From positions 31,546,201 through 31,610,200 of the forward strand of contig CM034548.1 in NCBI GenBank assembly GCA_020055645.1: a stretch of 64,000 nucleotides of DNA. The letters are read 5' to 3'. Positions 14,801-26,010 of this stretch are shown one piece after another. Source of the stretch: Tomocerus qinae (lineage: Eukaryota > Arthropoda > Collembola > Entomobryomorpha > Tomoceridae). The position numbers were made by a program, and so were the translations under genes. Positions within the stretch are counted from its first letter, which is position 1. Each line of letters starts with the position of its first letter. The notes below the pieces were generated by a model that worked only from the letters and a program-made list of their open reading frames with translations, did not search any database and was not told the DNA's origin.

Positions 14801-15160
14801 AACTTTCTTCATCTCTGCTCTTGGTACATACGTCCGTTCCGGTCATGACCATAAAGATTTCATCTTTTGCATGGGATTGGCTGTACACAGATGTCTATTA
14901 ATTCACAGATGGGTCTTGATCTATTCAGTTAAACTGATCTGTTCTGTGTGTCATCTTGCTTCAGTTTCAGTCCTCCCTTCAGCTCTGGCTGCTGAGTACC
15001 TAATTACACAAGTTTCTTGTATCATGATACGTAGCTGACAATATTATATTTTTACACTGAGAGGATCGCCAAAATTTTTATTTTAAATTAATTAACAGTG
15101 AAAGTGGCTACGGACTAATTTAATTTAACAATCCATAAAGGACTTTAATTTACCTTCAAA
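11895..15160. other. Intergenic interval between the CTTNBP2-like and saccharopine dehydrogenase genes
   Basis: No gene recognised. It contains one copy of a dispersed repeat (12953-13022). Two longer overlapping frames near 13825-14140, on opposite strands, have no domain signature and look like chance. I searched for a lysine-ketoglutarate reductase domain upstream of the dehydrogenase and saw none. Confidence 0.4.
12953..13022 (+). repeat. Dispersed repeat, copy 1
   Basis: About 70 bp beginning AACCCAGCTAAGGGGCGAAC and ending CCCATCACAGTAATAA. It closely matches 18231-18299 in the same orientation. The copies lie 5.3 kb apart in unrelated contexts, one intergenic and one intronic, so this is an interspersed repeat of unknown class rather than a local duplication. 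Confidence 0.6.
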
Positions 15161-18100
15161 ATGAAGAACAAAATTTTAATACTCGGTTGTGGCTTCGTAA
15201 GTGGAGCTACAGTGAACATGTTGTTAAGAAATGGAAATAATCTTGTCACAGTGGGTAAGTAAACCATTCCCTTAACTATTTTTCCTAAAATTTCTATAAC
15301 ACTATATGTAAGTGTATTTATATGCATTTTGATATCTTTGTACAGGGTCATCACTTATATAATTCACCATTCCCCCACCACAGCCCAACACAGACAAAGT
15401 ATCTAAATGTTCTATATACCATCTTGTAGAGAATCTTTTTGTGACTCTCATTGCAAATTGGCTAGAAAAAACGGTAAAAAATGTTTGAAAAAAAGAAGTT
15501 TAACATATTCGGAAATTCTGCCCGCTTTCCAATTCTCCGATTTTCCCCAGATTCCCAAAAATATTATTTTGGAATATTGTTGAGAGTAATATTTAGAATC
15601 GCATTAGCACCTCCGATTTTAATGAAAATTGGTGAAAAAATCACTATTGCGACTCTATTAATGATTCTAGTAATAATATCCCAAAATAATATTCTTGGGG
15701 ACCTGGGGAAATTTGGAGAGTTGTAATGCGGGCAGAATTTCTGAAAATTTTCAACTTCTTATTTTAACAAATCTTTTACCCAGTTTTTCCTAACCGATTT
15801 GCATGGTGTCGTTAGTCGGCTAGATAGATCGTATAGTCGTTTAGATTCTACAAGATGGTTATAGGCCTTTTTGATATCTATAGTCTGTGTTGGGCTGTGG
15901 TGAGGGGGGATTATATGGGTGATGACCCTGTACATAGTACATAGGTACGTTTTTTTAGAAATCCAATTTTTGATTAAATGTAAAATTTTTCTAACAATAG
16001 TAACAATTGTTTAGTACGGTGTGACAGTGTTAGAGACCATATTTACAGTATTTATTTATACAACTCATGCAATTATTTGAGATATATAAATCATGATCAT
16101 GACCATAATGACAATGATTAAATCTAAATAGTCAATTTTAAAAGTTTTATTGACCCAAACAAACAACTTGAAGGTAACAATTCATTTCGGTCAAGGTCAG
16201 TGTAAACTAATAATATGTGTAAAAAATTCGACTCGCAATCGATTGGATGAAATATTAAATGGATAATGGATCTCGATTTGGATGAAAAGATCGGAGTTTT
16301 TCTTTTATGAACTACGCAGAAAATTGTATTCCTTCCATTTTAAAAAATTTAAATAATAATGGCGAAAATTTTTAATAAAAATATTTTGTTAATTGTGGTA
16401 TTTAAGCGAAATACTTCCCAATGTGTTTTAAATTTTAACCGAAAAATGGTAATTGGTCGTTTCAACATGCAAAATTTTCATTAAACATGTACTTTTCTGT
16501 ATTATTTTCTTGTGCTACAGGTTTTATTGCGGTGTCATAGATTTTACCTCAATGTCTATGTATACTCATCCCGTGTATGAATGCGAAAAAGCCCACTTTT
16601 AAAATCGGGGGATAGACGTAGATAGTCAAAATTGTTTAGTCTTGTAAAAAAAGGAAAGAATTTGCCGGGGCATGTATAGTTTGTTTTTGAAAAAAATTGC
16701 CTTTAACTGTTACAAAAATACTTTGAGACTAGTAAATTGCTACTCCAGACCCCCAAATTCCAAACTTTGAAAAATCGTACCTTATATTCCCTCGGTATTT
16801 ATGTCAAGGACCGAGAATTAAAAACCACGCTTAAATATGTTTTAAAACGAGACCAAAAGTGTGAAAATGCGTTCCATTTAAGCCTTAACCGCATTTGATC
16901 TTCATCTTTCTTCATTTATGTGGACGTTTTAAGTAATTCATCTTTTAATAGATATGGAAATTGGAAGATAGACAATTTAGGGTGAGCCTTTGGCCTCTAT
17001 TGTTACCAAAATCTGTACAAACATAATTGTGAGGAAATTTTGATATAAGTACATCCCCATAACTATGCCGACATAAAAATTGTGTTAGAATAATGAAGTC
17101 ATACTAATTATTACGATATTGATTCAATACTAATATACAAAGAAACCTTGAAAACCAAAATTCTATTTAGCAAGGATACCGGATCTCTATCATAGTACTG
17201 TAAAACGGAGAAAAGTCGCTAATAACAAGGCCCAATAACATGTGTAGTTTCCATATCTTCGGACAAATACCATTTCAAATTGTAGCGAAGCTGTTGTACC
17301 GATGTGTAAGCAAATTGAATAATAAATGCGAATAAACTTGGCAAAATTTTCCATGTTTTCTAGCTCAGATTGTATTAGTCACCTCACATAAAATTATAGC
17401 AAGCCCGGTATTATTTATATTCAGAACTCAGGTTGAAAGAAAATAAGTTTTAATTGCTGGTTTAACAGTTATGAAGAATATTAAGCTAATGAAAAAATAT
17501 ATAATTGTTAACATATCCGTATATAGCATACGGAGTTAAACATATAATGAGATCTTGGCACTTGGCAGAAATATAGATTAGAGATAATTTGATGGGTTTG
17601 TGTGAAAGCAATATAAAATGGGCAAAGTCAGGTAAATGTTAACTCAGAAATTAAGGGAGTAGTAAATTTCCTTATAAAGTGTAATGCTAAAAGTCTGAAA
17701 AAATATATTCTATTTAGTATCAGCAATAAAGGAGGAGCTGGAATGTCTTCAAGCAAAATACGAAACTGTTCAAACGGTAACTTTAGATGTGTCAACGGAC
17801 TTGGAAAGTCTTGAAGGGTATATCCAGGACTCGGATATAGTATTATCCCTTTTGCCCCATGACTTACATCTTCCTGTAAGTATTTCAACATATCACTTCT
17901 ATTTTTCAATAGTATAGGTAATAACTTCAGTTTAATTTAAATATCCTATTATTATTTACTTTTGAGAAAGAAATTGAAAGTCATAACTTGTTAAATGCCA
18001 ATCCAGTTTTTAAAAACTAAATTTATAAATGTACTAGGCCACCAGTTCTGTTTTTGAATTTCAAACGGTTTAGGCACCAACATTTAGTTTCATTTTATAA

Positions 18101-21100
18101 GAGGCTAATGCTAACCCAAAGTTGAGTTCAATGTTTTATGTAGTATTATAGTTATTCTAGCGACATCGGTCAAGTCAAACCTGCTTACATTCAATAGATA
18201 CGTCCAAAATATTTTTACATTATACTAGTGAGCCCAGCTAAGGGGAGAACCTAGCACTCAAGAGAATTTCAGTAAGCCACCCATCACGGTAATAATAACG
18301 AAGTCTACGATTATAATATTACAGATAGGTTGGTAAATTTGTTCAAGTCTACGATTATAATATAGATAGAAGACTAGTTGCAGACCTTGCACAATGTGCT
18401 AGAAAAATGTTAAAATAAATAAATTTCTAGCCACTGCGCATAGAAATTTCATCGATAGCCTGTTGATTATTTAGTAGACCAATTTTTGATACTTAAGCGT
18501 GTTGAAATCGAAAGCAAAATCAGTACACTGGTAGTCTAGTCGTTACAAAAAGGACACGGACATATTTACACATATAAACACTTATACAAGAATACCGACA
18601 GAATTCCATGAGCATGTCCCACTATTCATTTATCTAATAGTAAAGATAGAAATTACTTTCTAATATTATAAAACATTCAAGGTGCTATTGGAAATCTTTA
18701 TAATTATTGAGTGGTTGCAATTGTTCTTTCAGCTGCATCTTAGGAAGGAACCGCATGGCTTAAATTCTTAGAAATGAACAATATTTACAAAAGTCCTCCT
18801 ATACACCTTAAACCAAAGCAAAAGAATAATTATCGCAAGCGCAAAGCTATTCGGTTCGGTGTCCTGGAATAGACGAAGAAAGCTTGTAGTTGTACCTGTG
18901 TAAATTTGGAGAAAAAAGCATACAGCTTTCATTTAGTAGCTTAGCTGGACTAGACTTAGCAGCTTATAACATAGAAGATGTTCTCCCGCATTCGGAAACA
19001 GGAAGCTTTCTTTCTAGCTCTAGCAGTCTATCCTGATACCGTTGCTGCCCAATGCTGACTGCGGAGATAGACTCCGCGAATACTCCTCACACTCACAATA
19101 CATTTGGATCCTCGTTGTACATCATTAGGTGCTTCATTGCAATCAAATCTATAAGGAAAAAAATCTCCGGAATCATTTACTTTTAAGTAGACTCCACTTG
19201 GGGTTTCAGATTATATTCGCTTCTTTTCATCACTTAGTTTTCAGGCACACTCACAGATCTTATTTAGAATAAATTTTGAACTTTTGATAAAATAAATACT
19301 GTAAAGTTAACACTCATCTAAAAGGTTTGTGTAGTGAAATCATAGCTACATATAAAATGAGTAGTAAATATGAGTGAAATATACTGGAAAATATACATAC
19401 ATGGTATATAGGGGTCAGTTGTCACAGTTGTCATGTCGTTAAGGGCCCTCTCAAATTTGGATGTTGTAAGATTCCTATATACACAACTAATTGCGCATAC
19501 TATTTAAGACAGTCAAACCCTTGGTCAATAGAGACAATTCAAGACAATCAATTGGTTGGTCTAATCAATTGACATCTTAAAATATGCAACGAAAGCTAAA
19601 TAGTGAAATGATAAGAAATTGTATCACCCTAACACCTTAATTTAAATACATTTAGATTTAAATAATCTCAAGAACTTAACGACTAATCATGGTATAATGA
19701 AGTAATAAACTTTATGTTTAGAGCCCCTGTCTCAAATTCCACCGATTTTTTTCATTTTTCTGTTATGTGAGTAATTGAGTCTATCATTTGTAAAAGGTTC
19801 TCTTTAATTAGATTATCCAGAAAAATTTAATTAGCACTATTATGAAGACTAGCAATTACTTTCTAATATAAAACATTGAAAGCTTTATAATTATTGGCAG
19901 ATTGCAATTGTTCTTTTAGCTGCATCTTATAAGAAGTAGCCGCATGACTTAAGTTCCTATAATATTTACAATACACCTATACACCTTAAACCAAAGCATA
20001 CAGCAAGCGCAAAGCTCTTCGATGTCCTGGAAGAGAGGGAGAAAGGCTGGTAGCTGTGTAAATTTGGCGAAAAGAAAGCATCATACAGTTTCCATTTATT
20101 ATCTTGGCTGGTTTATAGCATAGAAGATGCCCTCCCGCCGCATTCGTAACGGGAAGCTTTCTTTCCGCCTCTAGCAGCCTATCCTGATGCAGCTCCGACC
20201 AATGTTGAATGGAAAGAGTGAATACTCCTCTCACAAGAGATTTGGATTCTCGTTTGTGCTTCTTCAGGCTCCTCATCATAGATATAGAAAGATATCTTTA
20301 ATGTACTACTAGATATGATAAACAGGATAAGTAACGGATATCGAGAGTAAAATTGGAAACAGGACTTTAAGTTTCCATTCTCCACACTTTTTACACACGT
20401 TTCCCGCACTTTGCCTTTAGTACAAAATCGCTTCCATATAATTTTATTACATTGAGAGATATGTTTATGTCCCTTCTATAGGCAGAGTGTCTTTCTATTT
20501 CTATGATTGCCACCAAATCGAAAGGAAAATATCTCCGGAAGCATTTACTTTTAAAATTAGACTCCACTTGGGGTTTCAGATCAGATTACATTCACTTCTT
20601 TTCATCACATAGTTTCCAAGCACGCACACCCACAGATATTATTTAATTTTGAACTTTTGGAAAAAGGCTATAAAGTAAACAATAGAGTTAAAACCATTAA
20701 TTAACTTTGAGAGCCATGAATGTTGTTTTAAATAAATGCTTTAAAATTAACACTCATCTAAAAGGTTTGCGTAGTGAAATCATAACTTTACATATAAAAT
20801 GAATAGTAACCACGAGTCAAATATACTAGAAAATAATTACAAATGTGTATATCAGGTCAGTACAGGCCATCGCTTTAGATTTTTCCCACTCAACTATTGC
20901 ACATATTATGATTTAAAACAATCAAACACTTCAGATCATGCAATCAATTGGCATCTTAATTAAGTAAAAATACGATTATTTTCCTTGAAATTTCAGTTTC
21001 GTTTCCAAAAGTTACTTTTTCTCTTACACTTTCACTTCTACTATTCCAAAATAGCTAAAATGAGTCAGAAATTTAAGTTTATAAAAATTGGCCTTATATT

Positions 21101-24100
21101 TGATTACTAGGCTACCAGTATTATTGCTGAATTTCAAAATTGTTAGGCATGTTAAGTTAAATTGTTTAATATCGAAATAATATGTTAATGGTCACCCATA
21201 TTGGACTTTCTCGTTTAATGTAATATATTGTATACGTGCATGTGCATTGCAAAAAAAGTGTAGCAGTAGCGTCCATGCATGGCATAGAACATAGTTAGAT
21301 ACATGCGACACATGCACAAACAGTTTTATTTAGTTGACCATAGAATTGATGACATGATGTTTAAGTTACTAATTTTCATATTTGCTGTTGATAATAATAA
21401 TGCTTTATCCGTTTGCATGATTGTGTCGTAAATTGGTTAACATTTAAAATTACATTTTAAACATTTTGAAAGTAGTTATGAGTTATGATGAGTTAAATAA
21501 GCTATGAGTTTTAGTTCGGTCGGATAACATGTCGACGTTAATTAATACAAGCTGAGTTCATATACAAATAGTTTATTCACATGTCATGAAACTACTTATA
21601 TTACAGTATTTGAATAAATTGTAAAGGTTATCAAGGAATGTATTCGCCATCAGAAGCACATCGTCCACGCTAGTTACGTTTCTGACGAAATAAAACAATT
21701 GCAATCTGAGGCAAAGGAGGCAGGTATCATCGTTCTCAATGAAATGGGGCTTGATCCCGGCATTGACCACTTACTAGCCAAGAAGTGTATTGACGAAATT
21801 CATGAGAAGGGAGGAAAGGTACCTAGAATCTGGATAACATCTAATTTTCTATGAGTACAAACGAGACATAATTTGTTGATTCCTAATTTCTGATCTACAG
21901 GTGAAATCATTCATTTCATACTGTGGAGGTCTTCCAGCTCCAGAATTTTCCAACAACCCACTTCGATACAAATTTTCGTGGAGTCCACGGACGGCGTTAT
22001 TAAATCTCCTTAATGGAGCTAGATACCTAGAAGATAATGAAATAAAAGAAGTTTCTCCTGGTGGAGATTTGATAGAGGCTGTGGCCAAAATCCATTTCCA
22101 TCCAGGATTCGCTTTAGAAGGGCACCCTAATCGAGACAGTTTAATTTACAAAGACCTTTACGGGATTCCTGAAGTGGAAACCCTAATGAGGGGAACGCTA
22201 CGCTACTGTGGATTTGCAGATTCTGTCAAGATTCTCAAAAAAATTGGACTTTTAAGTACATCCAAATATCTACCTCTTCTGAATCCTGAGGAACCTAATA
22301 GTCCAATTAACACTTGGGTAAGTGGTTCATGAATATATTTTGAAAGTTTCGCTACGGAAAGTGTAAATTAAAGTTCTTGATCTTTGAATATTTTACAGAG
22401 AGATTTTATAGCAAACCTCATTGGAACCTCACCAAAGTCATGCGAAGAAAAATTAAAATTTCTATTGGGAAATAGTGGATTTCAAGTACTAGAAGATTTA
22501 GGTTTACTGGAAGAGCATCCAATTGAAAAAGGTCATACTCCCTTGGACATCTTGTCAAGCTTCTTGACTAAGAAACTCGCTTTTGGTGGGTATAATTTGT
22601 TTACAAAAAAACAAAAATGGATTAAATAATTATCTTGCCAACGTTTCCTCATAATTCTGAAAACTTATTGCAACTACTTATAATAATTGAAATAATTGAA
22701 ATTTTTTCAGAACCCCACGAAAGAGATGCCGTTATTTTACGGCATGAAATTGTAGCAGAGTATTCGAAGGGAGAACAGTACCTGCACGAGGTCGACCTAG
22801 TTGTCTATGGGGATTCAATAAATACAGAAAATGGGTTCTCAGCAATGGCAAAAACTGTCGGTCTGGCAATGGGAATCGCAACGGAAATGATTCTTGATGG
22901 TAACTATTGTAAAAACTTTACATCAAGAATATAATATGCAACATTATAGTCATGTGAATGTCAAGTCAGATTCATTTGTTATGAGCTGATTGCTTGTTGT
23001 TAGGTTTTAGGTTACATTCCTTGCTGTTCAACTTTCAACTTTTCCACAGTAAGAATTTTCATAAAAATTATCAGGTGCAGCCGGAAAAAAATTTCGGGAT
23101 AGGGAATCCAAATATTATTGGAAAACTTTGCTTTCTTCATTTTAGATGGGCTAGAAACAGGAGTTTTAACAAATTATGAATTATCTCCTACGAATTTAAA
23201 TATTTTCATTCCAGGCCATGACACCGCCGCGAGTACGGTTTTGGTAAATGGTCTTAAATCACATACGTTTGTATTATATATGTGCGAATTGTAAACAAAT
23301 TATGAAACTTATTTTATTTATTTTAAGTACCAGTTTTTTATTTTTTTACTTTAGGTTTTCGATAAAATTTTTTTAAAAAAAGGTTTTATAAAAATTGAAT
23401 TTAGATTTTATCATCTGAGGACAGTGATATATCAAGCGGATCATTTAGGCCGAGGTTAATGTCTTGTTCGTCAGAAGGTAGTAAAATGTCATTCTCCTGG
23501 ATCTAGGGTTCCCTTCTTTACAATCCTTTCCTGGTTTGAAGGCCGTAATTAAACTGTCCTGACTTTCTATTCACATAATTTATTAGCCTTGATTTTAAAA
23601 TCCAAATATCTTCACACCTGTGTACTAGGAGTAAAAAATACACGTCCTTTCTCTGTTTCTGCCCTTTCAGAATAATTGCAGACTGCAACTAAATTACCAT
23701 TATGAAAGATACCTAGAACCAATGTGATTTGAACGTAACTACGACAGTCTTTCCCCTTTAGGTGACGACAATAGCCTGTTTTACCAACTTTCTGCAGCCA
23801 GACTTTCTGATCTGAGTATAGTGACTTATGAATGTAAAAACTGGCTGCAGAAAGTGAGAAGAAACAATGCAAGTTTTATACGCTTCTGTCTTATAAAATT
23901 AATTAAAAGTTGACGATATACAGGAAGGCATTTACAATGGCCAGTTGCATTATATATTCTTGTCTCAACAACCAAAGAAATTACAAGCAACACGGAAAGG
24001 AGCATATTACCTTTCACAGATTGTCTAAAGATAAAACTACAAGGAAAATGTGGATTAAAATTTGTAAAATTGTTAACACTGATCACAGGTATCTGTCTAA

Positions 24101-25552
24101 TGCGAAGGTTTGCTCCGAGCATTTCCTCCCAAATGACTTTAAGGCATATGGGAAATCAATTACCTTAAAAAAGGACTCAGTACCGTCTCAAAATGTTCCA
24201 AGTTAGTGTTGACAATCAAAAGTGAAATGTCGAAAGGGTTTAGAAAGTTCATTTCCATGTTTAAATCATCATGCAATAAATTTGAATTCTAAAATAGAGA
24301 AGAGTAAGGAAATTGGGCTGCTGGACAAAGTAAAGAGCATTAAAATGAACAGTGACGAGATTAAAGAAAGAAAACTGCAAGTTAAAACTGCAATTACAGG
24401 AAACTGAAGGCACTCTTTCAAAAATATTTACGCCCATCCAAGTGAAAATTTGGGCGTAAGGGTCTGTCTAGTGGTCTAAACAGCCGCTTCTCAGGCTGAG
24501 GTCTGGAGTTCGAATCTCTGGAGCGCCTCAGGTCTAAAAGGTAGTAGTCTGGAGCTGGGAGAAGCTGTCATTGCCGTATATTCGGTATTAGCATTGATTT
24601 GCCTATCTTCGTGACAATATGATTATCTATGGATATGAATTAAAGTGGGGGTAAAATAAAGAAAAGTGGTAGTTTCACTAATTGTGGCGTTTGAATAAAG
24701 GAAACGGCAGTTGAGCAACAAAGGATTCAGCAGTAGGCTATGAAAAGGAATTATCAGTTTTTCAGTTTCATTAAAATAGGGGAATCTCACCAAAATAGGG
24801 TAATCGTATGTAGGCTCACAATAACAAGATATGAAAAATATAGACCCCATCTAGACCAGAATGGATTCTTGAATGTATTTCAATGAAACTTAGCACTTAA
24901 GCTTAATAGCAATCAGGCAAAATAAACCAAAATTTTTCAAACAAAAAAAGGTAATTTAACTCCTTTTCGGCCTACTGCCATTAGCCTTTTCCCCTACTGC
25001 TGAATCTTTTGTTGCCCAACTGCCATTTCCTTTATTTCAATGCTGCTATTGATCAAACTGCCATATTCCTTTATTTGACCCCTGCCTAAATTCAATTTAT
25101 TCGAAACAATCATTGTCCCTGGATGGACCACATCAAGAGATATTTCATCGAGTGAAAATGGTTCCACTATTGAGTTTCTTAATTTATTTCACCTTAAATA
25201 TCAACCGATTTAAATTAAATTTTTCTATATAAAGAGAAAGATGCATTCTTGACAAGTAAAAAATCCCTGAGGCATATGTACTTTGAGCAAAGGTTAAAAC
25301 ATAGTCATAAAATTTATCGGTAGACGACTGCGGGCATTCTAATTCTATACAGGGTTATTTACTTACACATTAAAATTTTATTTTTCAGATGAAATTGAAG
25401 AACAAGGATTGCTTCTCCCACTTGACCGTCAAATATATATTCCTATGCTGGAACGACTATCAAGTTTCGGAATTACGCCGACCATTAAAAAGAAGAAAAT
25501 TAAAAATTGGTGTCGAAATGAACCATTGGAAAACAAAGAGCTGAGCCACTAA
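15161..25552 (+). CDS. Saccharopine dehydrogenase, stand-alone (C-terminal half of animal AASS), 7 exons
   Basis: Coding exons are 15161-15254, 17718-17875, 21627-21818, 21901-22317, 22399-22585, 22711-22899 and 25389-25552. Phases close throughout, giving 466 aa. The enzyme oxidises saccharopine to 2-aminoadipate semialdehyde and glutamate in lysine catabolism, usually in mitochondria; no targeting peptide is evident here. Aa 5-20 form the Rossmann start (ILGCGFVSG). Further hallmarks are [10 protein letters not shown] (about aa 70-80), [16 protein letters not shown] (exon 3), [20 protein letters not shown] (exon 4), RGTLRYCGF and [15 protein letters not shown] (exon 6). Motif wording is animal AASS-like rather than fungal. 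An in-frame TAA at 15146-15148 precedes the ATG, and no AG lies between them, so no upstream coding exon can join: the LKR domain is genuinely absent from this gene. AATAAA at 25551-25556 overlaps the stop codon. Confidence 0.9.
15343..15930. mobile_element. Palindromic TA-flanked DNA transposon (mariner-like MITE) in intron 1 of saccharopine dehydrogenase
   Basis: The ends are long inverted repeats beginning CAGGGTCATCAC and continuing through a shared CACCACAGCCCAACACAGAC segment. Each end is bordered by TA (15341-15342 and 15931-15932), the target duplication typical of Tc1/mariner elements. The interior is also largely self-complementary (for example CCCAAAAATATTATTTTGG against CCCAAAATAATATTC, and CTGCCCGC against GCGGGCAG), so the roughly 590-bp unit could fold into one hairpin. 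An 81-codon frame inside is a by-product; no transposase is encoded. The superfamily is inferred from TSD and end sequence only. Confidence 0.7.
18231..18299 (+). repeat. Dispersed repeat, copy 2
   Basis: Second copy of the roughly 70-bp repeat at 12953-13022 (CCCAGCTAAGGGGAGAACCT ... CCCATCACGGTAATAA), same orientation, in intron 2 of the saccharopine dehydrogenase gene. Just downstream a 20-bp sequence, AAGTCTACGATTATAATAT, is directly repeated at about 18301 and 18344. Confidence 0.6.
18640..19580. repeat. Tandem segmental duplication, unit 1
   Basis: This block is repeated downstream at 19845-20965 in the same order and orientation. Shared landmarks include CCTATACACCTTAAACCAAA, GACTCCACTTGGGGTTTCAG and CACTCATCTAAAAGGTTTG. 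Divergence is substantial, so the duplication is not recent. No coding function was recognised in either unit; frames on the minus strand are not preserved between the two. Confidence 0.75.
19845..20965. repeat. Tandem segmental duplication, unit 2 with an internal insertion
   Basis: Second unit of the intronic duplication. Relative to unit 1 it carries about 220 extra bases (roughly 20280-20505) between the CTTCAGGCTCCTCATCAT segment and the AATATCTCCGGAAGCATTTA segment. Minus-strand frames of 76 and 97 codons run across it, but the corresponding frames in unit 1 are interrupted by stops, so they are not annotated as genes. Confidence 0.75.
23612..23872 (-). pseudogene. Possible FLYWCH-like zinc-finger fragment of a transposon
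   Basis: An 86-codon minus-strand frame with a cysteine-rich core ([16 protein letters not shown], then [12 protein letters not shown]) that loosely resembles the YRC...C.AR core of FLYWCH fingers; the usual final His pair is not seen. It lies head-to-head with a THAP-domain frame on the plus strand. A 14-bp inverted repeat, CTTTCTGCAGCCAG at 23788-23801 and 23841-23854, lies within the 5' part of this frame. Intronic, no start or flanking exons identified. The FLYWCH assignment is weak; a different transposon protein is possible. Confidence 0.25.
23910..24407 (+). pseudogene. THAP-domain (P-element-like) transposase N-terminal fragment
   Basis: The frame 23910-24206 encodes a THAP-type C2CH zinc finger: SCIIYSC near the start, the FHR..KD....WI core, then VCSEHF and the closing LKKDSVPS. 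The likely natural start is the internal ATG at 23937 (MASCIIYSC), since THAP domains sit at the N-terminus. After a stop at 24204-24206 the reading continues at 24222-24407 with a Lys/Glu-rich segment, which suggests one interrupted protein. It lies in the last intron of saccharopine dehydrogenase, same strand, without flanking phase-compatible splice sites. THAP domains bind DNA in P-element transposases and in host regulators; here, short and broken, a transposon remnant is most likely. Confidence 0.65.
24452..24528 (+). repeat. tRNA-derived sequence (SINE head or degenerate tRNA)
   Basis: The segment has spaced pol III promoter-like boxes: an A-box-like TGTCTAGTGG (24465-24474) and a B-box-like GGAGTTCGAATCT (24505-24517), with a T-arm that can pair and a GAGCGCC acceptor-like 3' end partly complementary to GGCGT at the 5' end. 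The anticodon arm would have an 8-nt loop and the acceptor pairing breaks after about four pairs, so a working tRNA is unlikely. A tRNA-derived SINE fragment fits best. Confidence 0.45.
24644..25086. mobile_element. Fold-back MITE with TAA target duplication in the last intron
   Basis: Inverted arms of about 120-140 bp. The left arm contains AATAAAGGAAACGGCAGTTG and AACAAAGGATTCAGCAGTAG; the right arm contains their complements (CTACTGCTGAATCTTTTGTT, CAACTGCCATTTCCTTTATT). Immediate flanks are TAA on both sides (24641-24643 and 25087-25089), a 3-bp duplication of the kind made by PIF/Harbinger-group transposases. No protein is encoded. Confidence 0.65.
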
Positions 25553-25894
25553 TAAAGAAAAAATGCCGTTAGCAACATTTTTAATTTTGAAGTACATATA
25601 TATACTTTTTGCAATGAGCAGAACTAAAATGTGAAACTTTTCGAAATCCCCATTCTTTTAAATATAAAATTTGATGTGAATTTTAGGCTATTTTTGACCT
25701 AAATAATATACAAATTTATATTTTCGACACGATAAGCAAAAATTATTAAAGCGCGATTATGCCTAATATAAGTGTATGATGTCATTGCCCCCTCCGAAAT
25801 CGACTTCTAAATACGGTACTGAGGGGTCGAGAATTATTATTGCTATTGAATTTATGAGAAATTAGTGAAATGAATGAGACTTAATTAATGTTGG
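25553..25894. other. 3' flank of saccharopine dehydrogenase
   Basis: AT-rich, with AATAAA overlapping the stop (25551-25556) and an ATTAAA at about 25743 followed by a GT-containing stretch. Transcript cleavage probably occurs here. Nothing else was recognised before the retroelement cluster begins at about 25895. Confidence 0.35.
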
Positions 25895-26010
25895 TATTTA
25901 ATTCAGCTTTTATTCACTAAGAATGTAGCTGCGCATACAAAGACCAATCCAGAACTAGCAAAAGAGTCAACAGGCTGACTCTTTGGATGACTGACAGGAT
26001 TGGCTTTTTT
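25895..26010 (-). repeat. Truncated LTR remnant (3' side of element C)
   Basis: About 115 bp alignable to the interior of the LTRs at 27577-28036 and 35135-35578, with the shared core CAATCCAGAACTAGC and GAGTCAACAGGCTGACTCT. The outer TGTAA end and the distal half are missing. Confidence 0.55.

Noticed and set aside
17628-17909. 93-codon minus-strand frame
   Set aside because: Antisense to exon 2 of saccharopine dehydrogenase, whose phase and motifs are clear.
19986-20409. Minus-strand frames of 97 and 76 codons in the duplicated intron block
   Set aside because: The matching frame in the other duplicate is full of stops, so no coding constraint is visible.
21849-22088. 79-codon minus-strand frame
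   Set aside because: Antisense shadow of saccharopine dehydrogenase exon 4.
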